From: Fictibacillus aquaticus
Lineage (GTDB): Bacteria > Bacillota > Bacilli > Bacillales > Fictibacillaceae
Reading direction: 5' to 3'
Assembly: GCF_002245695.1 (NCBI RefSeq)
Contig: NZ_NOII01000002.1
Coordinates: 124,001-188,000, forward strand
Length of the DNA: 64,000 nucleotides
A program made the translations under genes and the position numbers. The notes under the pieces were generated by a model. That model had not been told where the DNA came from. It made no database searches and saw only the letters and a list, made by a program, of their open reading frames with translations. This document shows positions 29,005 through 40,153 of the stretch, piece by piece (position 1 is the first letter of the stretch; every line of letters starts with the position of its first letter).

Positions 29005-29047
29005 AAAAAAACCCCCTTCTCATTCATTTTTATGAGCGAAGGGGGTA
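29005..29047 (-). promoter_or_regulatory. Terminator-like hairpin burying the yqfC ribosome binding site
   Basis: On the minus strand ACCCCCTT...CTCAT pairs with ATGAG...AAGGGGGT (CG bulge), followed directly by T7 and the yqfC ATG. The GGGGG Shine-Dalgarno is in the 3' arm. The shape is both an intrinsic terminator and an RBS-closing stem. Confidence 0.6.
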
Positions 29048-29090
29048 AACTATCACATTTAGAAGTGAAAACAAAGAGAAAAGAACATAT

Positions 29091-29121
29091 AAAAACGCCC
29101 TGCGGATTATCCGCAAGGCGC
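29091..29121 (-). terminator. Terminator of rpsU-yqeY
   Basis: ACGCCCTGCGGA and TCCGCAAGGCGC arms around 29095-29121, followed by TTTTTAT on the minus strand. Confidence 0.85.
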
Positions 29122-29134
29122 TGTTTCGTTGTTA

Positions 29135-29578
29135 TTAAGATAAATGCTGCTGGACGAGACGATTGACAAGTCCGCCGTCTGCTTTCCCTTTTACCTTCGG
29201 CATAAGGGCGCCCATCACTTTTCCCATGTCAGCTTTGGAGGATGCCCCAACTTCCGCAATGGTTGATGTTACAATCTCGTTTAGCTCATCTTCGGAAAGC
29301 TGTGCCGGCATATAATCAGTCAGAACAACAATCTCTTCTTTTAAGCTGGACGCTAAATCGTCGCGGCCTGCTTTTTCAAATTCCTGGAGGGAGTCTTTTC
29401 TTTGTTTCATTTCGCGAGTCAAGACATTAAGCTCTTCCTCCTCGTTCAAATCGCGGCCAGTCTTTATGGCTTCGTTTTGAATGGATGCTTTCACCATACG
29501 GATTACAGAAAGCTTTTGCTTATTCTTGTCTTTCATCGCTTGCTTCATATCTTGATTGAGTTGATCAAGAAGACTCAT
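29135..29578 (-). CDS. yqeY: GatB/YqeY-domain protein
   Basis: 147-residue protein matching the YqeY family, related to the tail domain of the amidotransferase subunit GatB. Hallmarks are [23 protein letters not shown] and the C-terminal [23 protein letters not shown]. The start at 29578 ([15 protein letters not shown]) is chosen from similarity. The in-frame GTG four codons upstream has its purine run too close. It lies 18 bp downstream of the rpsU stop. Possible tRNA-related function, unproven. Confidence 0.92.
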   Translation of the reverse strand: MSLLDQLNQDMKQAMKDKNKQKLSVIRMVKASIQNEAIKTGRDLNEEEELNVLTREMKQRKDSLQEFEKAGRDDLASSLKEEIVVLTDYMPAQLSEDELNEIVTSTIAEVGASSKADMGKVMGALMPKVKGKADGGLVNRLVQQHLS

Positions 29579-29596
29579 AGGCTGTAACACCCTCTC

Positions 29597-29770
29597 TTAG
29601 AACTTGCGCTTTCGAGCTGCCTCAGCCTTCTTCTTACGCTTTACGCTAGGCTTTTCGTAATGTTTGCGCTTTTTAACTTCAGCCAAAGTTCCATCTTTGG
29701 AAACGGATCTTTTAAAACGACGAAGAGCATCTTCAATGGATTCGTTCTTGCGAACACGAGTTTCTGACAT
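29597..29770 (-). CDS. rpsU: 30S ribosomal protein S21
   Basis: 57-residue, highly basic small-subunit protein. [21 protein letters not shown] and the basic C-terminal tail [18 protein letters not shown] are typical. The start at 29770 has GGAGGGAGGG upstream, and the frame extension to 29794 is not conserved. Driven by the sigma-A promoter at 29835-29863 and followed by yqeY. Confidence 0.96.
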   Translation of the reverse strand: MSETRVRKNESIEDALRRFKRSVSKDGTLAEVKKRKHYEKPSVKRKKKAEAARKRKF

Positions 29771-29834
29771 TGTATATCCCTCCCTCCAGACCACCCTTAC
29801 AGAATAAGTAAGAATGCGTCACATATCTTAGGAT

Positions 29835-29863
29835 ATTATAATATATCCTGCCCAGACGGTCAA
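29835..29863 (-). promoter_or_regulatory. Sigma-A promoter of rpsU-yqeY
   Basis: Minus strand TTGACC (29858-29863), 17-bp spacer, TATAAT (29835-29840). The -10 lies within a near-palindrome GGATAT...ATATCC. Confidence 0.8.
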
Positions 29864-29879
29864 CTTCCTTTTTTGAGAT

Positions 29880-30122
29880 GACAAGATGTTGTTTTCATCC
29901 TTTATGCTGATCTCGTTTTACGTGTGCAGCTGAGTTTGCAGGATATAAAATGCAGGCACTGTAACCCGTCTAATGTCTTAATAAAAATATTATGTAATCA
30001 TTGATCTGGAGCAAGGTTTGCATAAATTTTTTTTGTGAAAAATTTTGAGATCATGCTTTAAAGCATTCTAAGCAGTCATTATATATCGACTAGATGGTAC
30101 CAAAACTCATTTGTAAGAAAAC
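29880..30122. other. Non-coding AT-rich gap between rpsU and deoC
   Basis: No open frame with a ribosome binding site was found. The only structure noted is a perfect 14-bp palindrome, ATGCTTTAAAGCAT at 30053-30066. Confidence 0.5.
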
Positions 30123-30158
30123 AAAAAAATCAGGAGAAAGAATAATTTCTCCTGATTT
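30123..30158 (-). terminator. Terminator of deoC
   Basis: AAATCAGGAGAAA (30127-30139) and TTTCTCCTGATTT (30146-30158) form a perfect 13-bp stem followed on the minus strand by a T run. Confidence 0.9.
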
Positions 30159-30167
30159 CGATCTTTT

Positions 30168-30842
30168 TTAGTAATCTGTTTTTGCTGTTTCGCCTTTTAC
30201 GATAGAAACGCCTGCACTTGCTCCAATACGTGTAGCACCTGCTTCGATCATTGCTTCAACGCCTGCACGGTCACGCACGCCTCCAGAAGCTTTAACACCG
30301 ATGTCAGGACCTACTGTCTTGCGCATCAAGCGAATGTCTTCAACTGTTGCTCCGCCAGTAGAGAAGCCAGTAGATGTTTTAACATAATCGATTCCTGCTT
30401 TAACGGCAATCTCACACGCTTTAACTTTTTCTTCATCCGTAAGAAGTGAAGTTTCGATGATTGCTTTAGTTAATGCTTTTCCTTTCGCTGCTTCAACTAC
30501 AGCAAGCACGTCTTTTTCAACAAGCTCATAGTTGCCGTCTTTGAGTGCGCCGATGTTGATGACCATATCCACTTCTGTTGCTCCGTTTTCAATCGCATTC
30601 TTTGTTTCGAATGCTTTTACTTCAGGAGTGTTCGCTCCAAGAGGGAACCCGATAACTGTACAAACAGCTACATCGGAACCTTTTAATTCTTCAAATGCAG
30701 TATATACCCAAGTAGGATTTACGCAGACAGAAAAAAAGTTATACTCTTTTGCTTCTTGGCAAAGAGTGAGGATTTGTTCTTTAGTTGTTTCAGCTTTTAA
30801 AGCTGTGTGGTCGATCATTTTTGCGATGTTTACATTAGTCAT
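30168..30842 (-). CDS. deoC: Deoxyribose-phosphate aldolase
   Basis: Class I aldolase of 224 residues, splitting 2-deoxyribose-5-phosphate to glyceraldehyde-3-phosphate and acetaldehyde in deoxynucleoside catabolism. The Schiff-base Lys is in [14 protein letters not shown], with further motifs [23 protein letters not shown] and VKASGGVRD. The start at 30842 ([13 protein letters not shown]) has AAAGGA 8 nt upstream. It is a single-gene unit. In B. subtilis deoC lies elsewhere with nupC and pdp, so its place beside rpsU is lineage-specific. Confidence 0.95.
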   Translation of the reverse strand: MTNVNIAKMIDHTALKAETTKEQILTLCQEAKEYNFFSVCVNPTWVYTAFEELKGSDVAVCTVIGFPLGANTPEVKAFETKNAIENGATEVDMVINIGALKDGNYELVEKDVLAVVEAAKGKALTKAIIETSLLTDEEKVKACEIAVKAGIDYVKTSTGFSTGGATVEDIRLMRKTVGPDIGVKASGGVRDRAGVEAMIEAGATRIGASAGVSIVKGETAKTDY

Positions 30843-30929
30843 GCAAACCATCCTTTCTTTCAAATAAAATTTTTACTTTCGTATCATAACAAAACTTTCG
30901 ACAAAAATCGAGAAAATAATGGATGCCAC

Positions 30930-30956
30930 ATAAAACAAACCCGGCATTGGGCCGGG
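30930..30956 (-). terminator. Terminator after mtaB (end of the heat-shock operon)
   Basis: CCCGGC (30940-30945) and GCCGGG (30951-30956), then TTTGTTTT on the minus strand. Confidence 0.7.
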
Positions 30957-30968
30957 ATTGAACTGAAA

Positions 30969-32315
30969 TTAAGCCTGGGAGGCTTGCTGAAGGAATAACT
31001 CGTCTTCAATTTTCACAAATTGACCCTCACTATAAGGGTATCCAGCTTTTGTGATTTTTACTTTTGCCAATTTGCCGATCATGTCTTCACTGCCGCGGAA
31101 CACGACTTTAAGATAGTTCGGTGTATAGCCGACAAAATAACCGGGCATCTCTTTCGACTCTTCTTCAGGAATTACCTCAACAACTTGATCTTCGTATGCA
31201 GAGGCATATTCCTTGGCAAGCTGATCTGAAAGAGCGATCAATCGATGCACGCGTTCATTTTTAACATCCTCAGGAACCTGATCATCCATTTTGGCAGCAG
31301 GAGTCCCTGTACGCTTTGAATAAGGGAAAACATGAAGCTCCATAAACTGATGATCACGGATAAAATCATATGTTTCCATAAATTCTTCTTCTGTTTCGCC
31401 TGGGAACCCTACAATCACATCTGATGTGACGGCTAATCCAGGCAAAGCCTCCTTCAAGCGGTCCAGACGCTCTCCGAACATTTCCATACTGTATTTTCTT
31501 CTCATACGCTGAAGAACAGTATTGGAGCCAGACTGAAGCGGAATATGAAGATGAGGCACAACCTTATCTGAACGCCTGATAACATCGATCACTTCGTCTG
31601 AGATCTGGCTAGCTTCGATGGACGAGATACGGATTCGCTTAAGTCCATGAACTTTTTCATCCAGATCTGAAAGCAGCATCGCAAAATTGTAATCCTTCAT
31701 ATCTTCGCCGTAGCCGGCAGTGTGAATTCCTGTCAGGACAATTTCTTTATAGCCGGCATCAACCAGCTGCTGAGCCTGAGCAAGAACTTCTTCGGGCTTG
31801 CGTGAACGAAGAAGACCGCGAGCCCATGGGATTATGCAGAAGGTACAGAAGTTGTTACAGCCTTCCTGTATTTTCAAGGACGCTCTCGTCCTGTCCGTGA
31901 AAGCAGGAACATCGAGTTCTTCATAAAGGCGTGCCTTCATGATGTTGCTGACGCCGTTGATCGGCATCCGTTCTTCTTTATATTGCTCGATATAAGAGAG
32001 CATCTTCGACCGGTCCTGTGTTCCTACAACCACGTCAACGCCAGGAATGGCCATGATTTCCGCAGGAGAAGTCTGGGCATAACATCCTGTCACACAGATA
32101 ACAGCATCCGGATTAGAACGGATCGCTCTGCGGATAACCTGACGGCTCTTTTTATCTCCAGTATTGGTTACAGTACACGTGTTGATTACATAAACATCGG
32201 CAGAGTGTTCAAACTCTGCTCTTTCATAGCCTTCTGCCTTAAAAAGCTGCCAGATGGCTTCAGTTTCGTAATGATTAACTTTACACCCTAATGTATGAAA
32301 TGCAACGGATGGCAT
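30969..32315 (-). CDS. mtaB: tRNA t6A37 methylthiotransferase MtaB
   Basis: Radical SAM enzyme, 448 residues, adding methylthio to t6A37 to give ms2t6A in tRNAs. The N-terminal UPF0004 domain carries cluster Cys in HTLGCKVN, NTCTVT and VTGCYAQ. The radical SAM core has CNNFCTFC, and the C-terminal TRAM domain starts about residue 370. The ATG at 32315 is preferred over the GTG at 32324 because GGTGAGG is then properly spaced. Last gene of the hrcA-grpE-dnaK-dnaJ-prmA-rsmE-mtaB series, as in B. subtilis. Confidence 0.95.
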   Translation of the reverse strand: MPSVAFHTLGCKVNHYETEAIWQLFKAEGYERAEFEHSADVYVINTCTVTNTGDKKSRQVIRRAIRSNPDAVICVTGCYAQTSPAEIMAIPGVDVVVGTQDRSKMLSYIEQYKEERMPINGVSNIMKARLYEELDVPAFTDRTRASLKIQEGCNNFCTFCIIPWARGLLRSRKPEEVLAQAQQLVDAGYKEIVLTGIHTAGYGEDMKDYNFAMLLSDLDEKVHGLKRIRISSIEASQISDEVIDVIRRSDKVVPHLHIPLQSGSNTVLQRMRRKYSMEMFGERLDRLKEALPGLAVTSDVIVGFPGETEEEFMETYDFIRDHQFMELHVFPYSKRTGTPAAKMDDQVPEDVKNERVHRLIALSDQLAKEYASAYEDQVVEVIPEEESKEMPGYFVGYTPNYLKVVFRGSEDMIGKLAKVKITKAGYPYSEGQFVKIEDELFLQQASQA

Positions 32316-32320
32316 AAACC

Positions 32321-33073
32321 TCACCCCATTAATTCAAAATGATAAGAAATAGCAGAAAGCATATACAAAGATGCTGTTTCGGTCCTTAAAATCCTTGGAC
32401 CGAGACCGCACAGCAGAAAACCGTGCGACTCGAGAGCAGCAGCCTCTCTTTCTGACAAGCCGCCTTCAGGACCGACTGCACATAAAATAGAGTCTCCTGG
32501 GCTGGCATTGCTGAGAGCAGCAGCAAACAATGAATGTTCACTGCTTTTGGCGCTTTCCTCATATGCAGCGATTTTAATAGTATACTGTTCCGCCATATTT
32601 AGCAAATCTTGAAAAGAACCTGGGGAATGCACGGCCGGGACGACCGAGCGGTGTGCTTGTTCCGCTGCTTCCTTAGCAATTTTTCCAAGACGTTCTATTT
32701 TTTTTGCGCCCTTTTTTTCATCCCATTTAACGATAGCCCGGGAAGATGAAAAAGGAAAAAATGATGAAGCCCCAAGCTCAGTGCCTTTTTGGACAATCAT
32801 ATCGAGCTTGTCTCCCTTAGGAAGACCTTGCGCGATGCAGACGCTTACCGGCAGACTGGAACGGTCCTCATAAGTTTCGAGAACCTTGCATTCCGCTTGT
32901 TGAGGAGTGACATCAATAAGTTCGCACACCATGGACATCCCTGAATTGTCGCTGCAAACGACCTTATCTCCTGGTGCCATCCTCATCACTCTAGCTATAT
33001 GTGACGCATCATCCCCAGTGATCGTGATGTGCACCCCTGTTTTCTGCTCCGGTTTTATAAAATAGCGCTGCAT
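32321..33073 (-). CDS. rsmE: 16S rRNA (uracil-1498-N3)-methyltransferase RsmE
   Basis: SPOUT-class methyltransferase, 250 residues. An N-terminal PUA-like part (MQRYFIKPEQ) is followed by the trefoil-knot domain with GLPKGDKLDMIVQKGTELG and the knot motif VGPEGGLSEREAA and GLGPRILRTETASLY. The start at 33073 matches the conserved N-terminus, while the frame remains open to 33118 inside prmA. Its ribosome binding site is weak, consistent with coupling to prmA, which ends 16 bp upstream. Confidence 0.94.
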   Translation of the reverse strand: MQRYFIKPEQKTGVHITITGDDASHIARVMRMAPGDKVVCSDNSGMSMVCELIDVTPQQAECKVLETYEDRSSLPVSVCIAQGLPKGDKLDMIVQKGTELGASSFFPFSSSRAIVKWDEKKGAKKIERLGKIAKEAAEQAHRSVVPAVHSPGSFQDLLNMAEQYTIKIAAYEESAKSSEHSLFAAALSNASPGDSILCAVGPEGGLSEREAAALESHGFLLCGLGPRILRTETASLYMLSAISYHFELMG

Positions 33074-33089
33074 GACTGTACCAACTTTC

Positions 33090-34031
33090 TTAACTGTTTT
33101 TTCGTGAGATGATAGCAACCCAGTCTTCCATCTCGAGCACTTCTACGATAGTAAACCCTGCTCTTGCCATATCATCTTTTACATCCTGCTTTTTCCCTTG
33201 AATAATGCCCGAGGTGATGAAGTATCCCCCAGGCTTTAAAACATTGGCAGCATCGTCAGTGAAACGAAGGATAATCTCTGCAAGGATGTTTGCGACCACT
33301 ACATCGTATGGTCCTTCTACTCCTTTTAGCAGATCATTCTGTTTAGCATGTGCAGTCTGCTGAACTTTGTTTAATTTAATGTTCAGTCTGGCGCTGTTTA
33401 CAGCCACTTCGTCAAGGTCAAAGGCATCAACAGAGGAGGCACCGAGCAAAGCAGCTGCGATGCTTAAAACTCCGGAACCTGTCCCAACATCGGCTACTTT
33501 ATCTTCAGTTTTCAAGTATTTCTCGAGTGCTTGAAGACTCATCACTGTTGTTGGATGAGTACCTGTGCCAAACGCCATTCCCGGATCAAGTTCAATGATC
33601 AGTTCGTCTGAACTTACAGGGCTATAGTCTTCCCAAGTCGGGGTAATAGTGATTTTCTCAGAAACTTTAACTGGCTTATAGTATTTTTTCCAAGCAGTCG
33701 CCCATTCTTCTTCATTCACTTCTGAAATAGACACCATGTTTGCCCCAAGGTCGATATCAAAAGTAATAAGGTTGTTGACAGCCTGCTTGATCTCTTCCAC
33801 TGTTTCTCCCAAAAAGCTGTTTACCGGCAAATAAGCTTTCAAGATAACACCTTCTGCCGGATAGTCGTTTGGATTGAGATGATAGATCTCACCGAAAACA
33901 GAATTTCTTTCTTTCATTAAGTCAGCGACGTCCTCGATCACGACTCCGCTCGCTCCTGCCTCGTGCAATATATTAGACACAGGCTCGACAGCTTCTTGTG
34001 TTGTGTGAATACTGATTTCAGACCATTTCAT
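33090..34031 (-). CDS. prmA: Ribosomal protein L11 methyltransferase PrmA
   Basis: SAM-dependent enzyme, 313 residues, trimethylating residues of ribosomal protein L11. An N-terminal substrate-recognition domain precedes [14 protein letters not shown], the SAM-binding [19 protein letters not shown] (near residue 180) and [12 protein letters not shown] with GGAGTGA upstream. Part of the heat-shock operon between dnaJ and rsmE. Confidence 0.95.
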   Translation of the reverse strand: MKWSEISIHTTQEAVEPVSNILHEAGASGVVIEDVADLMKERNSVFGEIYHLNPNDYPAEGVILKAYLPVNSFLGETVEEIKQAVNNLITFDIDLGANMVSISEVNEEEWATAWKKYYKPVKVSEKITITPTWEDYSPVSSDELIIELDPGMAFGTGTHPTTVMSLQALEKYLKTEDKVADVGTGSGVLSIAAALLGASSVDAFDLDEVAVNSARLNIKLNKVQQTAHAKQNDLLKGVEGPYDVVVANILAEIILRFTDDAANVLKPGGYFITSGIIQGKKQDVKDDMARAGFTIVEVLEMEDWVAIISRKNS

Positions 34032-34066
34032 CCAATCACTCCATCCCTTGAATTAGCAGGTTATTC

Positions 34067-35173
34067 TCACTTGAAAGCACGCTTAACTTTATCGAAAAAA
34101 CTGTCATTGTGTTCATCCGGCGTCGATCCGCTGATCTCAGCAAAGTCGCGGAGAAGCTGTTTTTGTTTTTCCGTCAGCTTAGTTGGTGTGATGACCTTGA
34201 TCTGAATATGCTGATCACCCTGACCTCGGCCGTGAACATTTTTCACGCCTTTTCCTCGAAGCCTGAAGTGAGTACCCGACTGTGTGCCCGCAGGTACTTT
34301 CAGTTTCACTTTTCCATATAAAGTAGGCACTTCGATTTCATCGCCGAGTGCTGCCTGAGCAAACGTGATCGGCATATCGCAATAGATATCATCTCCATCA
34401 CGCTCGAAAAATTCATGTTGAGCAACTTGGAACACAACATAAAGATCTCCTGAAGGACCTCCATTGACTCCTGGCTCGCCATGGCCTGACATCCTGATCT
34501 GCTGGCCGTTGTCGACACCTGCAGGGACCTTGACTGATATTTTTTTCGTTTTGCGGACTTTTCCGGCTCCATGACAAGTGCCGCACTTTTCTTTAATAAT
34601 CTTCCCTTTACCAGAGCAGTATTGACACACTCTGCGGTTTACGATGCGGCCGAACGGCGTGTTTTGCTCCACGTTAAGCTGTCCTGAGCCACCGCAATGA
34701 GAGCATGTGTCCGGCTTTGTGCCAGGCTTTGCTCCTGAACCGTGGCAAGTGCCGCAGTCTTCTTCTTTTGGTATCTGAATTTCTGTTTCCTTACCAAAAA
34801 CCGCTTCTTCAAACGACAGCCTCATGGAATATTGAAGGTCATTCCCTTGACGAGGTGCGTTCGGGTTGCGGCTGCGTCCTCCGCCGCCGCCAAAGAACAT
34901 ATCAAAAATGTCGCCAAAGCCGCCAAAATCCCCGCCTCCGCCAAAGCCCTGATTCGGGTCAGTATGGCCAAACTGGTCGTAATGCGCCTTTTTCTGGCTG
35001 TCGCTCAGCGTTTCGTATGCTTCTTTTACCTCTTTAAACTTTTCCTCAGCATCCGCCTCTTTATTAACATCGGGATGATACTGTCGTGCCAGTTTACGAT
35101 AAGCTTTCTTGATCTCATCACTTGATGCATCTTTTCCTAAACCAAGAACTTCATAATAATCTCGTTTACTCAA
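34067..35173 (-). CDS. dnaJ: Chaperone DnaJ (Hsp40)
   Basis: Co-chaperone stimulating DnaK ATPase and presenting clients, 368 residues. The J domain has the HPD motif ([16 protein letters not shown]). Next are a Gly/Phe-rich linker, four CxxCxGxG zinc repeats ([36 protein letters not shown]) and the C-terminal client domain. The start is a TTG ([10 protein letters not shown] follows) with GGGAG upstream. A separate promoter (35209-35237) lies before it, after the dnaK terminator. Confidence 0.97.
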   Translation of the reverse strand: MSKRDYYEVLGLGKDASSDEIKKAYRKLARQYHPDVNKEADAEEKFKEVKEAYETLSDSQKKAHYDQFGHTDPNQGFGGGGDFGGFGDIFDMFFGGGGGRSRNPNAPRQGNDLQYSMRLSFEEAVFGKETEIQIPKEEDCGTCHGSGAKPGTKPDTCSHCGGSGQLNVEQNTPFGRIVNRRVCQYCSGKGKIIKEKCGTCHGAGKVRKTKKISVKVPAGVDNGQQIRMSGHGEPGVNGGPSGDLYVVFQVAQHEFFERDGDDIYCDMPITFAQAALGDEIEVPTLYGKVKLKVPAGTQSGTHFRLRGKGVKNVHGRGQGDQHIQIKVITPTKLTEKQKQLLRDFAEISGSTPDEHNDSFFDKVKRAFK

Positions 35174-35208
35174 AAGAAATCAACTCCCGCTCATTTCACA
35201 TAAAAATT

Positions 35209-35237
35209 ATCTTACCATCATAAACCAAGAGACTCAA
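35209..35237 (-). promoter_or_regulatory. Sigma-A-like promoter before dnaJ
   Basis: Minus strand TTGAGT (35232-35237), 17-bp spacer, TAAGAT (35209-35214). It would let dnaJ-prmA-rsmE-mtaB be expressed independently of HrcA. Confidence 0.5.
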
Positions 35238-35261
35238 GGACTATAAAGCTCTCTTGTCAGT

Positions 35262-35299
35262 AAAAAAAGCCAAAGCCAAGATATGCCTGACTTTGACTT
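35262..35299 (-). terminator. Terminator after dnaK
   Basis: AAGCCAAAGCC (35267-35277) pairs with GACTTTGACTT (35289-35299) using G-U pairs on the minus strand, followed by T7. Confidence 0.7.
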
Positions 35300-35312
35300 T
35301 TCATCACTTTAA

Positions 35313-37756
<2,444 letters not shown>

Positions 37757-37789
37757 GCTTTGTCACCTCCCCAAAAAGATAAGCGCGTT

Positions 37790-38821
37790 CTACCACTGGC
37801 TAAAACGGTTTGTCAGCCTGGCTGAGATTTCACTCGACAGCATATCGAGCATCATGATGACGCGTTTGTAATCCATGCGTGTCGGGCCGATCAATGAGAT
37901 AGACCCCAGATGCTTGCCGTGCACCGAATATGAAGCATTGATGATGCTGCAGTTATGCGCAGCTTCAAGCTGGTTTTCTCGTCCAATTTTAACCGTAATA
38001 CCGTCAGATGGCTCTGCCACAAGGTGACGGATCAGGTCTTTTGTTTCGAGCATTTCCAGCACGGCGCGAACTTTCTCTACGTCTTTGAATTCGGGTTGAG
38101 AAAGAATATTAGTCTTTCCGCCGAAAAACAGTTTATCTTTCTTCGACCATCGCAGCATTTTAGAAAGTGCATCCTGCATATTTTCAAAGCTTCTGACATG
38201 AGAATGCAAGACACTGCTGATTTCACTTTTCAATCGGCTGTCCAGTTCAACGAGAGGGACACCGGATAATCTTTCGTTCAGTATGTTGACAAGCTTTTCA
38301 AGATCCCCTGGTTCAACAGCATCAGGAAGCATAATATGCCTGTTCTCCACATGGCCAGTATTAGTAATGAATATGGCTACAGCCATGTTCCCTGTGATCG
38401 GAACGATCTGCAGATGCTTCAACGTCATATCGTAAGCCTGAGGACCAAGGATTACAGCCGTATAGTTTGTCAGTTCTGACAAAATACGGGCTGATTCATC
38501 GAAAAGCTTTTCAGTTTCTTCCACTTTATCCGTGAACATGCTTTGCAGCCGTTCAAGATCTTCCCGAAGGAGCGGAGTTTTAGGAAGCAGATTGTCAACA
38601 TAGAAGCGGTATCCCTTTTCTGAAGGAATACGTCCGGATGAAGTGTGTGTTTTTTCAATAAAACCTAGTTCTTCAAGATCTGCGAGTTCATTGCGGATCG
38701 TAGCGGGACTAAAAGATACATCTTCTCTTTTTGAGATGGTACGGGAGCCGACCGGTTCAACATGAAGGATATAATCATCGATTAAAACCTGCAAAATAAA
38801 CAATTGACGGTCTGTCAGCAT
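37790..38821 (-). CDS. hrcA: Heat-inducible transcription repressor HrcA
   Basis: Repressor of class I heat-shock genes that binds CIRCE with help from GroEL, 343 residues. The N-terminal winged helix is MLTDRQLFILQVLIDDYILHVEPVGSRTISKR followed by FSPATIRNELADLEELGF. The remainder is the GAF-like and dimerisation domain. The start at 38821 has GAGGTGAGGG upstream. The open frame extends upstream to 38872, running into the CIRCE repeat, and is not used. First gene of the operon. Confidence 0.97.
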   Translation of the reverse strand: MLTDRQLFILQVLIDDYILHVEPVGSRTISKREDVSFSPATIRNELADLEELGFIEKTHTSSGRIPSEKGYRFYVDNLLPKTPLLREDLERLQSMFTDKVEETEKLFDESARILSELTNYTAVILGPQAYDMTLKHLQIVPITGNMAVAIFITNTGHVENRHIMLPDAVEPGDLEKLVNILNERLSGVPLVELDSRLKSEISSVLHSHVRSFENMQDALSKMLRWSKKDKLFFGGKTNILSQPEFKDVEKVRAVLEMLETKDLIRHLVAEPSDGITVKIGRENQLEAAHNCSIINASYSVHGKHLGSISLIGPTRMDYKRVIMMLDMLSSEISARLTNRFSQW

Positions 38822-38861
38822 TGCCCTCACCTCTCTGCAAATATTTGCTTTTAACTTTTTA

Positions 38862-38888
38862 TTAGCACTCATTTGAAGCGAGTGCTAA
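38862..38888 (-). promoter_or_regulatory. CIRCE operator
   Basis: Perfect TTAGCACTC - 9 nt - GAGTGCTAA inverted repeat, the HrcA binding site, between the promoter and the hrcA start. Confidence 0.97.
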
Positions 38889-38899
38889 ATTCTAAATAT

Positions 38900-38929
38900 A
38901 AATTACCAAAAGTAAAGTGCTATTGTCAA
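38900..38929 (-). promoter_or_regulatory. Sigma-A promoter of the hrcA operon
   Basis: Minus strand -35 TTGACA (38924-38929), 18-bp spacer, -10 TAATTT (38900-38905), directly upstream of CIRCE. Confidence 0.6.
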
Positions 38930-38933
38930 TCAT

Positions 38934-40073
38934 TTATACCGCACTAATAAATTCACTGAAAACTTCATTGCCAAGAAGTATTCCAGAGTGTGTAAGGCGG
39001 ATCCAATCCCCGTCTTTCTCTAACAGTCCTCTGTCGATAAGCATCTCTATTTGGCGTCCGAAAACATCGCACAGCGGCTTGCCGTAACGCGCTTCAAATG
39101 TCCTGGATGAGATCCCCTTACGTTTACGGAGCCCCATGAACAGTTCTTCTTCCATTCTTTCTGCTTCAGTCAGCTTGTTTTCTTCTGTATAAGGAAAGCC
39201 GTTCTCCTGAACAAGATTCATATATTTCTTAAGGGGGCCGGCATTTACTCTTCTCACACCGTTCATGTAGCTGTGCGCCCCGGCTCCGATTCCATAGTAT
39301 TCGTTATTGTCCCAGTATTGCAGATTATGAAGGCTTTCATAACCTGGTTTTGCAAAATTACTGATTTCATATTGATGATAACCATTGCGTTCGAGCTCTG
39401 TCATAAGGTATTCAAACATTTCCGCTTCAAGTTCCTGAGGAGGAAGCTTCAAATCGCCTTTTTGCGAACGGATATAAAAGATGGTTTTCGGCTCTACCTG
39501 TAAAGAATAAGAAGAAATATGAGGAACATTTAATGCCAATGCAGCAGCGATGGTTTCTTTAAACATATCCATTGTCTGACCTGGAAGCCCAAACATCAGA
39601 TCGATTGACAGGTTATCGATGCCGATTGCCTTCGCTTCAGAAACAGTCTGTTCCACATGGCCTGCGTGATGAGTCCGTCCCAGTTCTTTGAGCAGTGATG
39701 GCTGGAACGCCTGCGCGCCGATGCTCAAGCGGTTCACTCCATGTTTTTTAAGCACTTCTAGCTTTTCCTTCGTCGTTTGCTCTGGATTGGCTTCTACCGT
39801 ATATTCCTTCACATCAGAAACAGGAAAGTGTCTGGCCACCGCCGCAAGAAATATATCCAGCTGCTCTGCACTGAGAGCAGTCGGTGTTCCTCCGCCAATA
39901 AAAAGAGTATCCATTTTTTCATAAGGAAACTTTTGAATCGTGCGCTCCATTTCTGTATCCATGCAAGCCAGATACTCCATCACCGGCTGGCCTTTTAAAA
40001 AAACTTTATTAAAGTCGCAATAATGACAGATATTCACACAGAACGGTATATGAAAATAAGCAGCTTTAGGCAA
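38934..40073 (-). CDS. hemW: Haem chaperone HemW (radical SAM)
   Basis: Radical SAM protein of the HemN-like family, about 379 residues, regarded as a haem chaperone rather than coproporphyrinogen oxidase. The cluster motif CVNICHYCDF lies near residue 13 (CxxxCxxC), followed by TLFIGGGTPTALS and SIGAQAF. The fourth Cys that coproporphyrinogen oxidases carry after CxxxCxxC is replaced by Phe (CDF). The TTG start at 40073 has AAGG 8 nt upstream and gives MPKAAYFHIPF. The GTG at 40082 is closer to the purine run. Downstream of lepA as in B. subtilis. Confidence 0.93.
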   Translation of the reverse strand: MPKAAYFHIPFCVNICHYCDFNKVFLKGQPVMEYLACMDTEMERTIQKFPYEKMDTLFIGGGTPTALSAEQLDIFLAAVARHFPVSDVKEYTVEANPEQTTKEKLEVLKKHGVNRLSIGAQAFQPSLLKELGRTHHAGHVEQTVSEAKAIGIDNLSIDLMFGLPGQTMDMFKETIAAALALNVPHISSYSLQVEPKTIFYIRSQKGDLKLPPQELEAEMFEYLMTELERNGYHQYEISNFAKPGYESLHNLQYWDNNEYYGIGAGAHSYMNGVRRVNAGPLKKYMNLVQENGFPYTEENKLTEAERMEEELFMGLRKRKGISSRTFEARYGKPLCDVFGRQIEMLIDRGLLEKDGDWIRLTHSGILLGNEVFSEFISAV

Positions 40074-40108
40074 AGAAATCACCTTCCTTTCTGTTCTCTT
40101 AACGATGC

Positions 40109-40141
40109 AAAGACCGCCTGAGTTTCACCAGCGGTCTTTGT
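40109..40141 (-). terminator. Hairpin between lepA and hemW
   Basis: AAAGACCGC (40109-40117) and GCGGTCTTT (40131-40139). The T tract beyond it is short on the minus strand, so termination may be partial. Confidence 0.55.
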
Positions 40142-40153
40142 TCGTTTTTTGGT

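Noticed and set aside
29880-30122. Small gene in the rpsU-deoC gap
   Set aside because: Both strands were read. No open frame with a plausible ribosome binding site and no known RNA motif was seen.
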